A stretch of DNA of 64,000 nucleotides from NCBI GenBank assembly GCA_046156035.1, contig JBJXEW010000056.1:186001-250000 (forward strand), written 5' to 3'. Under the pieces are notes generated by a model, which saw only the letters and a program-made list of their open reading frames with translations, did no database searches and was not told the DNA's origin. This DNA comes from JAEUIX01 sp046156035 (lineage in GTDB: Bacteria > Planctomycetota > Phycisphaerae > Phycisphaerales > UBA1924). This document shows, in pieces, positions 28,920 through 35,652 of the stretch. Numbering within the stretch: the first letter of the stretch is position 1; each line of letters starts with the position of its first letter. The translations under genes were made by a program, and so were the position numbers.

Positions 28920-28950
28920 TCTTCCGCCTTCTTGGAACCCAAGTCCGTGC

Positions 28951-28978
28951 CATCGAAGTCGGCTCTGCGACTTCGATG
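28951..28978 (+). repeat. REP palindrome, copy 2 (forward)
   Basis: Identical 28-base palindrome to copy 1, preceded by CCGTGC, 29 bases before the RAYT start codon. Confidence 0.93.
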
Positions 28979-29007
28979 CGGTCCTGCCTGATGTACCATT
29001 TCCACCG

Positions 29008-29592
29008 ATGCCCGATACTCCGCCCATCCGCAAGCGCATGCGTCGATGGGAGATTCCCACCGACCTCCGCTTCGCGACATTCTCGTGCCAGCACCGCCTG
29101 CCCCTGCTGAAGAACCAGCGCATCTGTGCAGCACTGCTTGCGAGCATTGCGAGCGCTCGCAGCCGGCTTGGCCTGCGTGTCTTCGCCTGGGTCTTCATGC
29201 CCGAGCACGTTCACCTCGTATGCCGCCCGGCCGAAGGTGCCACGCTTGAACGGGCGTTGCGGTCCATCAAGATGTCCATCGCCAAACGTGCGATCGAGCG
29301 GTGGAAGGCGTTTGATGCGCCGATCCTGCGCCGTGTCGCCGACGAGGTTGGCAGGCCGCGGTTCTGGCAGAAGGGCGGCGGCTTTGATCGCAACGTGCGC
29401 GACATGGATGAGTTTGCCCGAGAGGTGCGTTATGTTCACCGCAACCCCGTGGAGCGCGGCCTGGTGTCGCGGCCCGAGGATTGGTGCTGGTCGAGTGTGC
29501 GGTGGTGGATGGGCACGAGAGGCCAGGAGTTTGAGTGCGACGCGCCGCCGGGCCGACCGGGGACGTGGGACCTGTGGACGGGGTACAAGTGA
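29008..29592 (+). CDS. REP-associated tyrosine transposase (RAYT, Y1/IS200-like)
   Basis: A 194-aa single-strand DNA transposase of the IS200/IS605-like RAYT family. The metal-binding HUH motif is H67-V-H69 in MPEHVHL, and the catalytic tyrosine is Y142 in RYVHRNPVERGLV; RFWQKGG is also family-typical. RAYTs cut and move REP palindromes. Four REP copies surround the gene, two before and two after, and a fifth lies at 42694. The gene looks intact, with ATG 29 bases after REP copy 2. Confidence 0.93.
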   Translation: MPDTPPIRKRMRRWEIPTDLRFATFSCQHRLPLLKNQRICAALLASIASARSRLGLRVFAWVFMPEHVHLVCRPAEGATLERALRSIKMSIAKRAIERWKAFDAPILRRVADEVGRPRFWQKGGGFDRNVRDMDEFAREVRYVHRNPVERGLVSRPEDWCWSSVRWWMGTRGQEFECDAPPGRPGTWDLWTGYK

Positions 29593-29606
29593 GTGAAGGC
29601 AAAGCA

Positions 29607-29616
29607 CATCGAAGTC
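29607..29616 (+). repeat. Truncated REP half-element
   Basis: CATCGAAGTC without its second arm lies between the RAYT stop and REP copy 3. It looks like a broken or partly excised REP. Confidence 0.55.
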
Positions 29617-29622
29617 CCGTGC

Positions 29623-29650
29623 CATCGAAGTCGGCTTTGCGACTTCGATG
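29623..29650 (+). repeat. REP palindrome, copy 3 (forward)
   Basis: Same 11-bp arms, loop GCTTTG. It is followed by a 29-base spacer similar to the one between REP copy 2 and the RAYT gene. Confidence 0.93.
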
Positions 29651-29679
29651 CAATCCTCTCGGATGCACCGCCTCCTCCG

Positions 29680-29741
29680 ATGTCCGCGCCACCGCCCATC
29701 TGCAAGCGCACGCATCGATGGGACATTCCCGAGTGCGTGAG
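29680..29741 (+). pseudogene. 5' relic of a second RAYT gene
   Basis: An ATG 29 bases after REP copy 3 opens a frame MSAPPPICKRTHRWDIP, which matches the RAYT start MPDTPPIRKRMRRWEIP at about 10 of 17 positions. The match ends after about 20 codons and the next REP copy follows. It is a decayed duplicate of the RAYT 5' end, retaining the same REP-spacer-gene geometry. Confidence 0.8.
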
Positions 29742-29751
29742 ATCAAAGGCA

Positions 29752-29779
29752 CATCGAAGTCGCAAAGCCGACTTCGATG
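29752..29779 (-). repeat. REP palindrome, copy 4 (inverted)
   Basis: Same arms with loop CAAAGC and GGCAC on the right side, so it is the reverse orientation of copies 1-3. With copy 3 it brackets the RAYT relic as an inverted pair. Confidence 0.93.
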
Positions 29780-29798
29780 GCACGTTCGGGCACACTCC

Positions 29799-30596
29799 TC
29801 ACGTCAGCGCCCGTCCTCCATCCACACGAATCACCTGCCCCGTGCAATACCCCGCCTCCAGCGCCAGCCAGCGCACGGCCGCTGCGGCTTCTTCGGGCGT
29901 GCCGCTGCGCCCCAGCGGCACTCGCGCCAGGTAGCGGGCCTGCGCCGCCGCGTCGCTCTCGTGCCCCGTGTCAGGGAACGCCACCACGCCGGGGGCCACG
30001 GCGTTCACACGCACGCGCGGGGCCAGTTCCCGCGCCAGCACCAGCATCATCTCCAGCAGCGCGGCCTTGCTCATGGAATACGCGCTGAACTCCCGCCGCG
30101 GGCGGCCCGTCTCGCCCATCGCGTGAATGTCGCACATGCAGACAATCGCCCCGCCAATCGGCACGCACGCCCCCCCCGCCCCCGGCCCGGCACAGGTCAG
30201 CGCCGAGGCGCTCAGGCGCGGCGCAAGTGTCCGTGAGAGCAGCAGCGGCGCCAGCGCATTCACCCGGTAGTGGGCAAGGGCCTCATCCGCCGACACGCTC
30301 AGCAGCGGCGTGGGCGCATACACCGACGCGTTGTGCACCAGCACATCCACGCGCGGCAGGGCATGAGCCAGTTCCCGTCCCACACGCTCCACCGCCGCGA
30401 GATCACTCAGGTCCAGTTCCACGCTGGCCGCGTGCACCGCGCTCGCGCCGTCGCTCGCGTTGCCGCCGCGCTGCGTGATGACCACATCGCACCCCGCCGC
30501 GGCGAGCGCACGCACCGTGGCCGCGCCCACGCGCTTGGTGCCGCCGGTGACGATGGCCACGGGCTTGTCGCCGGTGATCTGCGTGAACGGTGTCAT
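29799..30596 (-). CDS. SDR family oxidoreductase, pteridine-reductase-like
   Basis: A 265-aa NADPH-dependent short-chain reductase. The cofactor motif is T-G-G-T-K-R-V-G, the TGxxxRxG form of pteridine reductases and FolM rather than the common TGxxxGxG. The active-site YSMSK follows, and the C-terminus ends GQVIRVDGGRALT. A role in reducing dihydropteridines is likely but not proved. It starts at ATG 30596, overlapping the stop of the upstream gene (ATGA). Confidence 0.87.
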   Translation of the reverse strand: MTPFTQITGDKPVAIVTGGTKRVGAATVRALAAAGCDVVITQRGGNASDGASAVHAASVELDLSDLAAVERVGRELAHALPRVDVLVHNASVYAPTPLLSVSADEALAHYRVNALAPLLLSRTLAPRLSASALTCAGPGAGGACVPIGGAIVCMCDIHAMGETGRPRREFSAYSMSKAALLEMMLVLARELAPRVRVNAVAPGVVAFPDTGHESDAAAQARYLARVPLGRSGTPEEAAAAVRWLALEAGYCTGQVIRVDGGRALT

Positions 30597-30946
30597 GTGG
30601 GATCGCTCCCGCCGCGGGCCCGGTGCTCGCCGCGCGCGTCGCCCTCTTCCATCAGCCGTCGCCCGCTCTCCACCCACGGGTTCACGGGCTTGCCCTTGCC
30701 CTTGGCGGTGGTTCGCGCATTCCCCGCCGTCGCCCTCCGCCCCAGCGTGCGCAGCATGAGGATGCCCAGGCACAGGATCACCAGCACCACGCCCGTGAGG
30801 ACGGCCAGTTGCCCCGAGAGCGCGAGCCGCTTTGCGGGCGGCGCGGGCAGGGGGCTTGCAGGTTGCGCGGCGAGAGCGAGCACGGAGCAAGGGTAAGGCT
30901 GCCCGCAGGCATAGCCGCGAGCGTTCGCCGCGAGCCGCTCCTCCAC
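30593..30946 (-). CDS. Small single-span membrane protein
   Basis: About 117 aa if the GTG at 30946 is used. One transmembrane helix (about residues 45-67) is flanked by Pro/Ala-rich and basic segments (KGKGKPVNPW). It overlaps the SDR gene by four bases (ATGA). The start is uncertain; an in-frame GTG further in would shorten it. No family recognised. Confidence 0.55.
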   Translation of the reverse strand: MEERLAANARGYACGQPYPCSVLALAAQPASPLPAPPAKRLALSGQLAVLTGVVLVILCLGILMLRTLGRRATAGNARTTAKGKGKPVNPWVESGRRLMEEGDARGEHRARGGSDPT

Positions 30947-30950
30947 CAGT

Positions 30951-30978
30951 GCCTGATGCCCAGTGCCCAGTGCCTCCT
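30951..30978 (+). repeat. Heptamer array (4 units), gcccagt type
   Basis: GCCTGAT, GCCCAGT, GCCCAGT and GCCTCCT fill the divergent spacer before prfB and end next to an ATG at 30979. It mixes the two main unit types of the window. Confidence 0.75.
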
Positions 30979-30989
30979 ATGCTCGCCCC

Positions 30990-32133
30990 ATGCACTTTGA
31001 CGCACACGGACCCGTGATCGCCGACCTCGAGGCGCGGATCGTAACGATCCGCGACTCGCTTTGACTACCCGGCCAAGGCCGCGCTGAGGGCCGAACTCAA
31101 GGGCCGCATGGAATCGGCGGACTTCTGGGCCAGCCCAACGGCCGCGAACAAGGTCGTGGCCCACGTCAAGGCCATCAACGCCCAACTCGACCCGCTCGAC
31201 GCGGCGGCTGCCCGCCTCGCAGACGCCAAGGCCGCCTTCGACATGGCCCGCGAGGCGGGCACCAGCGGCCAGCCCGACATGGAGATGCTCGGCGAGGCCG
31301 ACGGCATCCTCTTCACGCTCACCACCGAGATGGACCGCATCGAGTTGCGTTCCCTCATGAGCGGCCGGCACGACCCGCGCAACTGCTTCGTCACCATCAG
31401 CGCGGGCGACGGCGGCACCGAGGCCAACGACTGGGCCGAGATGCTCTTTCGCATGTACCTCAACTACCTCGAAAAGGCCGAGTTCGAGATCGAGGAGGTC
31501 GAGCGCGGCTTCGGCTCCGAGGTCGGGCTCGACTCCGTCACGCTCCACGTCAAAGGCCCTTACGCCTTCGGCTACCTCAAGTGCGAGCGCGGCACGCACC
31601 GCCTCGCCCGCGTCTCGCCCTTCAACGCTCAGGGCAAGCGGCAGACCAGTTTCGCCTCCGTCGAGGTCACGCCTGAGTTTGAAGACGTGAAGGTCGAGAT
31701 CCCCGACCGCGATCTTGAAGTCACGCCCTTCGTGCGCGCCAGCGGACCCGGCGGCCAGAACGTCAACAAAGTCGCCACGGCCATCCGCATGGTGCACAAG
31801 CCCACGGGCATCATGGTGGTGGCGAACACCTACCGCGACCAGCCGCAGAACCGGGCTCAGTGCCTGCGCATCATCCAGGCCAAGCTGGAGCAGATCGCCG
31901 ACGAAAAGAGAGAGGCCGAGATCAACGCGGCCAAGGGCGGCACGATGGACACGGGCTGGGGCACGCAGATCCGCTCGTACGTGGTGTACGACAGCCGCGT
32001 GAAGGACCACCGCACCGGCCACGAGAGCGGCGACGTGCAAAAAGTGTTCGACGGCGATATCCAGCCGTTCATCGATGCGGAACTCCGCCGCCGCCGCCGC
32101 GAACTGAGTGGCGGCGCGGCGATGAAGAAATAA
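30990..32133 (+). CDS. prfB: Peptide chain release factor 2, with programmed +1 frameshift
   Basis: RF2 releases nascent chains at UGA and UAA. A 24-codon first frame (MHFDAHGPV...IRDSL) ends at TGA 31062-31064 within CTT-TGA-C. After +1 slippage the second frame (GAC TAC CCG...) continues to 32133, giving about 380 aa. SPF, the stop-codon reading tripeptide, lies near residue 210, and GGQ, the hydrolysis motif, near 254 (GPGGQNVNKV). This is the classical autoregulatory site. The start is ATG 30990. Confidence 0.95.
31034..31065 (+). promoter_or_regulatory. RF2 frameshift signal with upstream stem-loop
   Basis: The slippery CTTTGAC is at 31059-31065. The SD-like AGGGGG seen a few bases upstream in Escherichia coli is missing. 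Instead a perfect hairpin GCGGATCG-TAA-CGATCCGC (31034-31052) ends six bases before the CTT. Confidence 0.85.
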
Positions 32134-32191
32134 GGGCCGGGCGACAGAGGGCCGAAGACGAACCGCGACCGTGAGGGAGCGGCGGTGAAGA

Positions 32192-32219
32192 GGGCACTGG
32201 GCACTGGGCATCGGGCACT
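32192..32219 (+). repeat. Heptamer array (4 units), gggcact type
   Basis: GGGCACT, GGGCACT, GGGCATC, GGGCACT. These are the reverse complement of the AGTGCCC/GCCCAGT units at 19777 and 30958. Confidence 0.75.
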
Positions 32220-32349
32220 GGTGCCGGAAAAGCGTGATAACCCGAACAGTGACCCGTCTTTTCGGTGTGCGCTCGTGGTTCGCGCCGAGAAACGGGCCAT
32301 TCTTGCCGGTTTTCACGCCGCGCGCCGTGCGTGAACCATTTGGCGCGCC

Positions 32350-32470
32350 GCGCGCGGACCGTCTCACACGGGGCGCGGACCGTCCCAAGCCGCGCGCGGA
32401 CCGCCTTGCGCCGCGCGCGGACCGTGCCGCGCCGCGCGCCGACCCCCTCAGAGGGCGCGGGGACCGTGCC
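32350..32470 (+). repeat. 21-bp tandem array (6 units)
   Basis: The core GCGGACCG recurs at 32354, 32375, 32396 and 32417, degraded at 32438 and 32459, always exactly 21 bases apart. Two helical turns per unit would place the cores on one DNA face. Confidence 0.85.
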
Positions 32471-32526
32471 GCGCCACGAGAAACCGCGCTCGGGCGGCGA
32501 GAAACCGGTCTCAGGCGGTGTCTCGC

Positions 32527-32804
32527 TTCGCCCCTGCGGGGCGAAGGGGTGTAGCCACGGGTGGAGCGACGGTCGGGCGAAGCCCGCCGACGCGCAACCC
32601 GTGGAAGGGATGCCCCCCGTTGCGTCCCGCCCCGGATGGGGCGGAGGAAGGAGGCGGTCAGCAGGCGCGGCGTTCCGCTCGCGCAGGACTCCTCCGCCCC
32701 TCGCGGGGCGGAACCCGGGATACGCGAACGCTCCCACGGGTTGCGCGACGCTCAGAGCCGCGTCGCTCCACCCGTGGCTACAGCCCGACGCCCCTCCGGG
32801 GCGT
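32527..32804. repeat. Long nested inverted repeat
   Basis: Outer perfect 22-bp arms (32550-32571 and 32761-32782, core GCCACGGGTGGAGCG), middle perfect 14-bp arms (32591-32604 and 32734-32747) and inner perfect 11-bp arms (32638-32648 and 32690-32700) nest inside each other. Small GC hairpins flank both ends (32527-32545 and 32788-32804). No coding frame in it is credible. Confidence 0.88.
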
Positions 32805-32828
32805 GCGATCAGGCCGAAACGTGGGCCG

Positions 32829-32859
32829 CACGATTATCCGCCCGTGGCGGATGATCGTG
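32829..32859. repeat. 14-bp palindrome
   Basis: CACGATTATCCGCC and GGCGGATGATCGTG around CGT, with one mismatch. It contains the TCCGCC/GGCGGA core shared with 19666 and 34022. Confidence 0.7.
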
Positions 32860-32923
32860 GCACGGACGAACGAGACTCCGCGCCCCTTTGCATCCTCTGC
32901 GAAACTCTGCGTACCTTCCTCGC

Positions 32924-33274
32924 GTGCCCCGTCATCCCCTCCCCAATATTCAGAGGTGGCTGCAATGGATCGTGCCCGGGGCATTCGGCTTGGGAATCAT
33001 CGGTGAATTGGTCACGCCCGCAGCGTGGAAGCCGTGGGTGCTGTTCACAGCCCTCGGCATGGGCATCGGAATCGTGGTGATCGGTGCGGCAGAATCAACG
33101 CGGCTCACTTCCCGCGTTCGGATAGCACGCGGGCGTGTGTGCGTGAAGTGCCATTACACACTCGCGGGCCTTCCCGCTCCCGGAACATGCCCCGAGTGCG
33201 GTGAGCCCTTCCCCGAAGACGGCCACGCTGCCCGCTGGGTCGAGGTAGGGCTGCTCACTAAGTCGCAGACGTGA
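32924..33274 (+). CDS. Small membrane protein with C-terminal zinc ribbon
   Basis: A 116-aa protein with two transmembrane helices (about residues 12-28 and 36-54) followed by a zinc-ribbon C-V-K-C-H-Y-x-L-x-G-L...C-P-E-C-G. This ribbon attached to helices is very common in Phycisphaerae proteins. GTG start; the longer ATG start at 32888 is less likely. Function unknown. Confidence 0.75.
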   Translation: MPRHPLPNIQRWLQWIVPGAFGLGIIGELVTPAAWKPWVLFTALGMGIGIVVIGAAESTRLTSRVRIARGRVCVKCHYTLAGLPAPGTCPECGEPFPEDGHAARWVEVGLLTKSQT

Positions 33275-33370
33275 GGGCGGCGCGGATGCCCGCTCCTCCG
33301 CGTCCCTCTGCCTCCTCCGCGAACCTCTGCGTACGGGCTTGACGAACACCTCCCCCGGCCCTGCGGGCCA

Positions 33371-33396
33371 CCCCCTCCGCTCGGGAGCGGAGGGGG
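33371..33396. repeat. C/G palindrome in spacer
   Basis: Perfect 12-bp arms CCCCCTCCGCTC / GAGCGGAGGGGG around GG. Spacer counterpart of the coding-region palindrome at 13096. Confidence 0.75.
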
Positions 33397-33433
33397 ATGC
33401 GTGCGCCCGCGGGCGTGCCATGCTGCTCGGGCT

Positions 33434-33461
33434 GTCACCTGACACCTGTCCCCTGTCACCT
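33434..33461 (+). repeat. Heptamer array (4 units), gtcacct type
   Basis: GTCACCT, GACACCT, GTCCCCT, GTCACCT in exact register. Confidence 0.75.
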
Positions 33462-33496
33462 CACCCGGCCCGCCGTTCCCGGCGGGCAGGGTGTGG

Positions 33497-33522
33497 AAAA
33501 CCCCTCGTTTTCAGGGTTTTTT
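33497..33522 (+). terminator. Terminator-like hairpin
   Basis: AAAACCC and GGGTTTT arms with a 10-base loop, followed by a T-run of six. The stem is short, so efficiency is uncertain. Lies downstream of the zinc-ribbon gene. Confidence 0.45.
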
Positions 33523-33576
33523 GTGCCCCGGAACCATAAAAGTGCGGTTTTTCGGCCCGAATACCGATGTTCACGC

Positions 33577-33605
33577 TTGAACCGGGAGCGGTGCCACTGT
33601 ACAAC
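33577..33605 (+). promoter_or_regulatory. Promoter of the HU-like gene
   Basis: TTGAAC (33577-33582), exactly 17 bases, TACAAC (33600-33605). Predicted start near 33612, leaving a leader of about 50 bases that contains a terminator-like hairpin. Confidence 0.6.
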
Positions 33606-33619
33606 ACCCTCAACGTTTC

Positions 33620-33649
33620 TTCGCGGTGGAGCCGCGAACAGCCTTTTTT
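33620..33649 (+). terminator. Attenuator-like hairpin in the HU leader
   Basis: TTCGCGG-TGGAG-CCGCGAA, then CAGCC and TTTTTT, ending only 14 bases before the start codon. The ribosome binding site GGAG (33652-33655) lies just after the T-run, so most transcripts from the promoter at 33577 would have to pass it. Confidence 0.55.
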
Positions 33650-33663
33650 ATGGAGTTTTCAGC

Positions 33664-34008
33664 ATGGCCACGAAAGCAAGCAAGCCCGCCAAGATCGAGC
33701 CCGCCAAGAAGCCCCGCGGCAAGGGAGAGTTCTACAAGATCGTCGCCGACAACACCGGTCTCACGCGCAAGAACGTCGCCGCGGTGTTCGACACGATGGC
33801 CAAGGTCGTGGCCGCCGACCTCTCCAAGAAGGGTCCCCGCATGTTCAACGTGCCGGGCATGATGAAGATCGTCGCCCGCGACAAGCCCGCCGTGAAGCCC
33901 GGCATGTGGAAGAACCCCTTCACCGGCGCCGAAGAGATGCGCAAGGGCAAGCCCGCCTCCACCGTCGTCAAGATCCGCGCCCTCAAGGCCCTCAAGGCCA
34001 TGGTCTGA
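33664..34008 (+). CDS. HU-family DNA-binding protein
   Basis: A 114-aa basic nucleoid protein. A Lys/Ala/Pro-rich N-terminal tail (residues 1-20) precedes the HU core: EFYKIVADNTGLTRKNVAAVFDTMAKVVAADL. The DNA-arm segment NPFTGAEEMRKGKPASTVVKIRALKALKAM follows. The Pro-rich arm residue normally at the tip appears altered, as in many planctomycete HU variants. GGAG is eight bases before the ATG. Confidence 0.85.
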   Translation: MATKASKPAKIEPAKKPRGKGEFYKIVADNTGLTRKNVAAVFDTMAKVVAADLSKKGPRMFNVPGMMKIVARDKPAVKPGMWKNPFTGAEEMRKGKPASTVVKIRALKALKAMV

Positions 34009-34102
34009 GGAATCGGTCGTCGGTCCGCCGCGGCGGACCTGCGAGTTGAGATGAACCTACGCGGCCCGATGGCGACAAGCCCTCGGGCCGTTTTCTTTGG
34101 GA

Positions 34103-34151
34103 AGGTGACAGGGGGCAGGTGACAGGAGACAGCGGGGAGAAGGCAGGGGAC
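34103..34151 (+). repeat. Heptamer array (7 units), aggtgac type
   Basis: AGGTGAC, AGGGGGC, AGGTGAC, AGGAGAC, AGCGGGG, AGAAGGC, AGGGGAC, all in 7-base register. This is one of the longest arrays in the window. Confidence 0.8.
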
Positions 34152-34244
34152 AGGGGGGAGAGAGGCGAGGCGGCACAAAGACGCGAAGACTCAAAGCAAG
34201 GCGTGGCGGTGGCAGCCGTGCATCTCTGTCCTCTTCCACATTTC

Positions 34245-34433
34245 TTCGCGGCTTCGCGCCTTTGTGCCAGACTCTGGCCCCGACCCTCGGCCATTCGCCC
34301 CGTCTCCTTCGCGGCTTCGCGCCTTTGTGCCAGACTTTGGCCCCCTCCCTCGTCTCTTCGCCCCGTCTCCTTCGCGCCTTTGCGCCTTTGTGCCAGACTC
34401 TGGCCCCGACCCTCGGCCCTTTTCCCTACCCTC
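34245..34433 (+). repeat. 63-bp tandem triplicate
   Basis: Three copies starting at 34245, 34308 and 34371, each built around CGCGCCTTTGTGCCAGACT and TGGCCCC. The third copy is worn at its right end and runs up to the rlmN start. Copies 1 and 2 differ at only a few positions. Confidence 0.88.
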
Positions 34434-34437
34434 ACAC

Positions 34438-35643
34438 GTGAACGACCCCGTCTCCCACATCTTCGACTTCACACCCGCAACGCTCGGCCAGTGGTGCAGC
34501 GACCGCGGTATGCCCGCATTCCGCTCCAAGCAGATCCTCGAATGGGTCTACGAGAAGGGCATCATCGACCCCGCCCTGATGACGACCCTCTCGCAGCGCG
34601 ATCGGGCCTTGCTCGCCGATCCGGAGCATGGCCTCACGTTCCTCTCCGGCGACATCGTGCAGCACCAGGCAGCCAGCGACGGCGTGCAGAAGTTGCTGGT
34701 GCAGTGGCACGGGGGCAGAAGTGACGGAGTGACGGAGGGACGAAGTGACGAAGTCACGAAGTCACCAAGTGACGAAGTGTCGCTCACGGTGCTTCCCCAC
34801 TCCGTCACTCCGTCACTCCGTCACTCCGTGACTTCCGCCTTGCAGACCGAGTGCGTCATGATCCCCGCCGAGCGCGACGAGGAAAAGGACCGTGCACCGC
34901 GGTTCACGGCGTGCATCTCCTCACAGATCGGCTGCCCCGTGGGGTGCAAGTTCTGTGCATCGGGCCTGGGCGGCCTCGACGGCAACCTTTCGGCGGGGCG
35001 GATCGTGGAGCAGGTCTGGCGGCTGGCCCGGCTCGAGGGCGTGCGCCGCATCACCAACGTCGTCTTCATGGGCATGGGCGAGCCGCTGGCCAACTTCGGG
35101 CCGGTGACGCAGGCCATCCGCACGCTCGCCACGCTCCCGCCGGGGGGCATGGGCATCTCGGCGCGAAAGATCACCATTAGCACCGTGGGCCTGCCCGCGG
35201 CCATCGAGCGATTGGCGGACCAGTTCGAGTTGCCGGTCACCCTCGCGCTCTCGCTGCACGCGCCGTTCGATGACCTGCGCCGCGAACTCATCCCGTGGGC
35301 CCAGTATTCCACGATCAAGGAACTCCTCGCCAGTTGCCAGAAGTGGTTCGAGAAGACCGGCCGCGAGATCACGCTGGAGTACACGCTGCTGGGCGGCGTG
35401 AACGACCGCCCCGAGCACGCGGCGGAACTCGCCCGCTTGGCGCAAACGCTTCGTGCCAACGTGAATCTCATCCGCTACAACGAGGTGAAGGGCATGCCCT
35501 TCCAACGGCCCCGCACCGACCACGTGCACGCCTTCCAGGCCCTGCTGCGAGACCGCGGCGTGAACGTGCACATCCGCGCCAGCCGCGGCAGGGATATCGC
35601 GGCCGCGTGCGGGCAGTTGCGGCATGAGGCCGCGACGGTGTAG
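34438..35643 (+). CDS. rlmN: 23S rRNA (adenine2503-C2)-methyltransferase RlmN with repeat-coded insertion
   Basis: A 401-aa radical-SAM methyltransferase. The Fe-S cysteines are C166-P-V-G-C170-K-F-C173, and the C-terminal catalytic cysteine is C391 in AAACGQL. MGMGEPLANF and the ISARKITISTVG stretch are typical. Residues 92-135 form an insertion absent from the family, coded by short repeats of GAAGTGACGGA type. It lies between two early beta strands, before the radical-SAM core. GTG start at 34438, next to the 63-bp repeat. Confidence 0.92.
   Translation: MNDPVSHIFDFTPATLGQWCSDRGMPAFRSKQILEWVYEKGIIDPALMTTLSQRDRALLADPEHGLTFLSGDIVQHQAASDGVQKLLVQWHGGRSDGVTEGRSDEVTKSPSDEVSLTVLPHSVTPSLRHSVTSALQTECVMIPAERDEEKDRAPRFTACISSQIGCPVGCKFCASGLGGLDGNLSAGRIVEQVWRLARLEGVRRITNVVFMGMGEPLANFGPVTQAIRTLATLPPGGMGISARKITISTVGLPAAIERLADQFELPVTLALSLHAPFDDLRRELIPWAQYSTIKELLASCQKWFEKTGREITLEYTLLGGVNDRPEHAAELARLAQTLRANVNLIRYNEVKGMPFQRPRTDHVHAFQALLRDRGVNVHIRASRGRDIAAACGQLRHEAATV
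34711..34842. repeat. Repeat-derived in-frame insertion in rlmN
   Basis: 132 bases of 9-base-type repeats. The left arm at 34720-34736 (AGTGACGGAGTGACGGA) has exact reverse complements at 34801-34817 and 34810-34826, so the block can fold into a long hairpin. Length 132 is a multiple of three and keeps the frame. Confidence 0.88.
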
Positions 35644-35652
35644 CCTGCGGGG

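Larger units (their letters stand above)
32134..32923. other. 790-base spacer packed with repeats
   Basis: No supportable gene. In order it holds a heptamer array, a 21-bp tandem array, a long nested hairpin with flanking small hairpins, and a further palindrome. Open frames on both strands here only reflect the repeat periods. Confidence 0.75.
33275..33663 (+). other. Spacer before the HU gene
   Basis: No gene seen. It carries a 12-bp palindrome (33371-33396), a heptamer array, a terminator-like hairpin, a clear promoter and a leader hairpin, listed separately. Confidence 0.7.
34009..34437. other. Repeat-filled spacer before rlmN
   Basis: A GGTCCGCC-GC-GGCGGACC palindrome (34022-34039), a seven-unit heptamer array and a 63-bp triplicate occupy most of this 429-base gap. 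No gene is supported. Confidence 0.75.

Noticed and set aside
31062..31064. prfB as a pseudogene because of an early TGA
   Set aside because: The stop sits in CTTTGAC, the conserved programmed +1 frameshift site of RF2.
32234..32554. Plus-strand frame of 106 codons across the 21-bp array
   Set aside because: Its period of seven residues just mirrors the 21-base repeat, and the opposite strand is equally open.
34245..34433. CRISPR array
   Set aside because: Copies are directly adjacent with no unique spacers of constant length; it is a simple tandem repeat.
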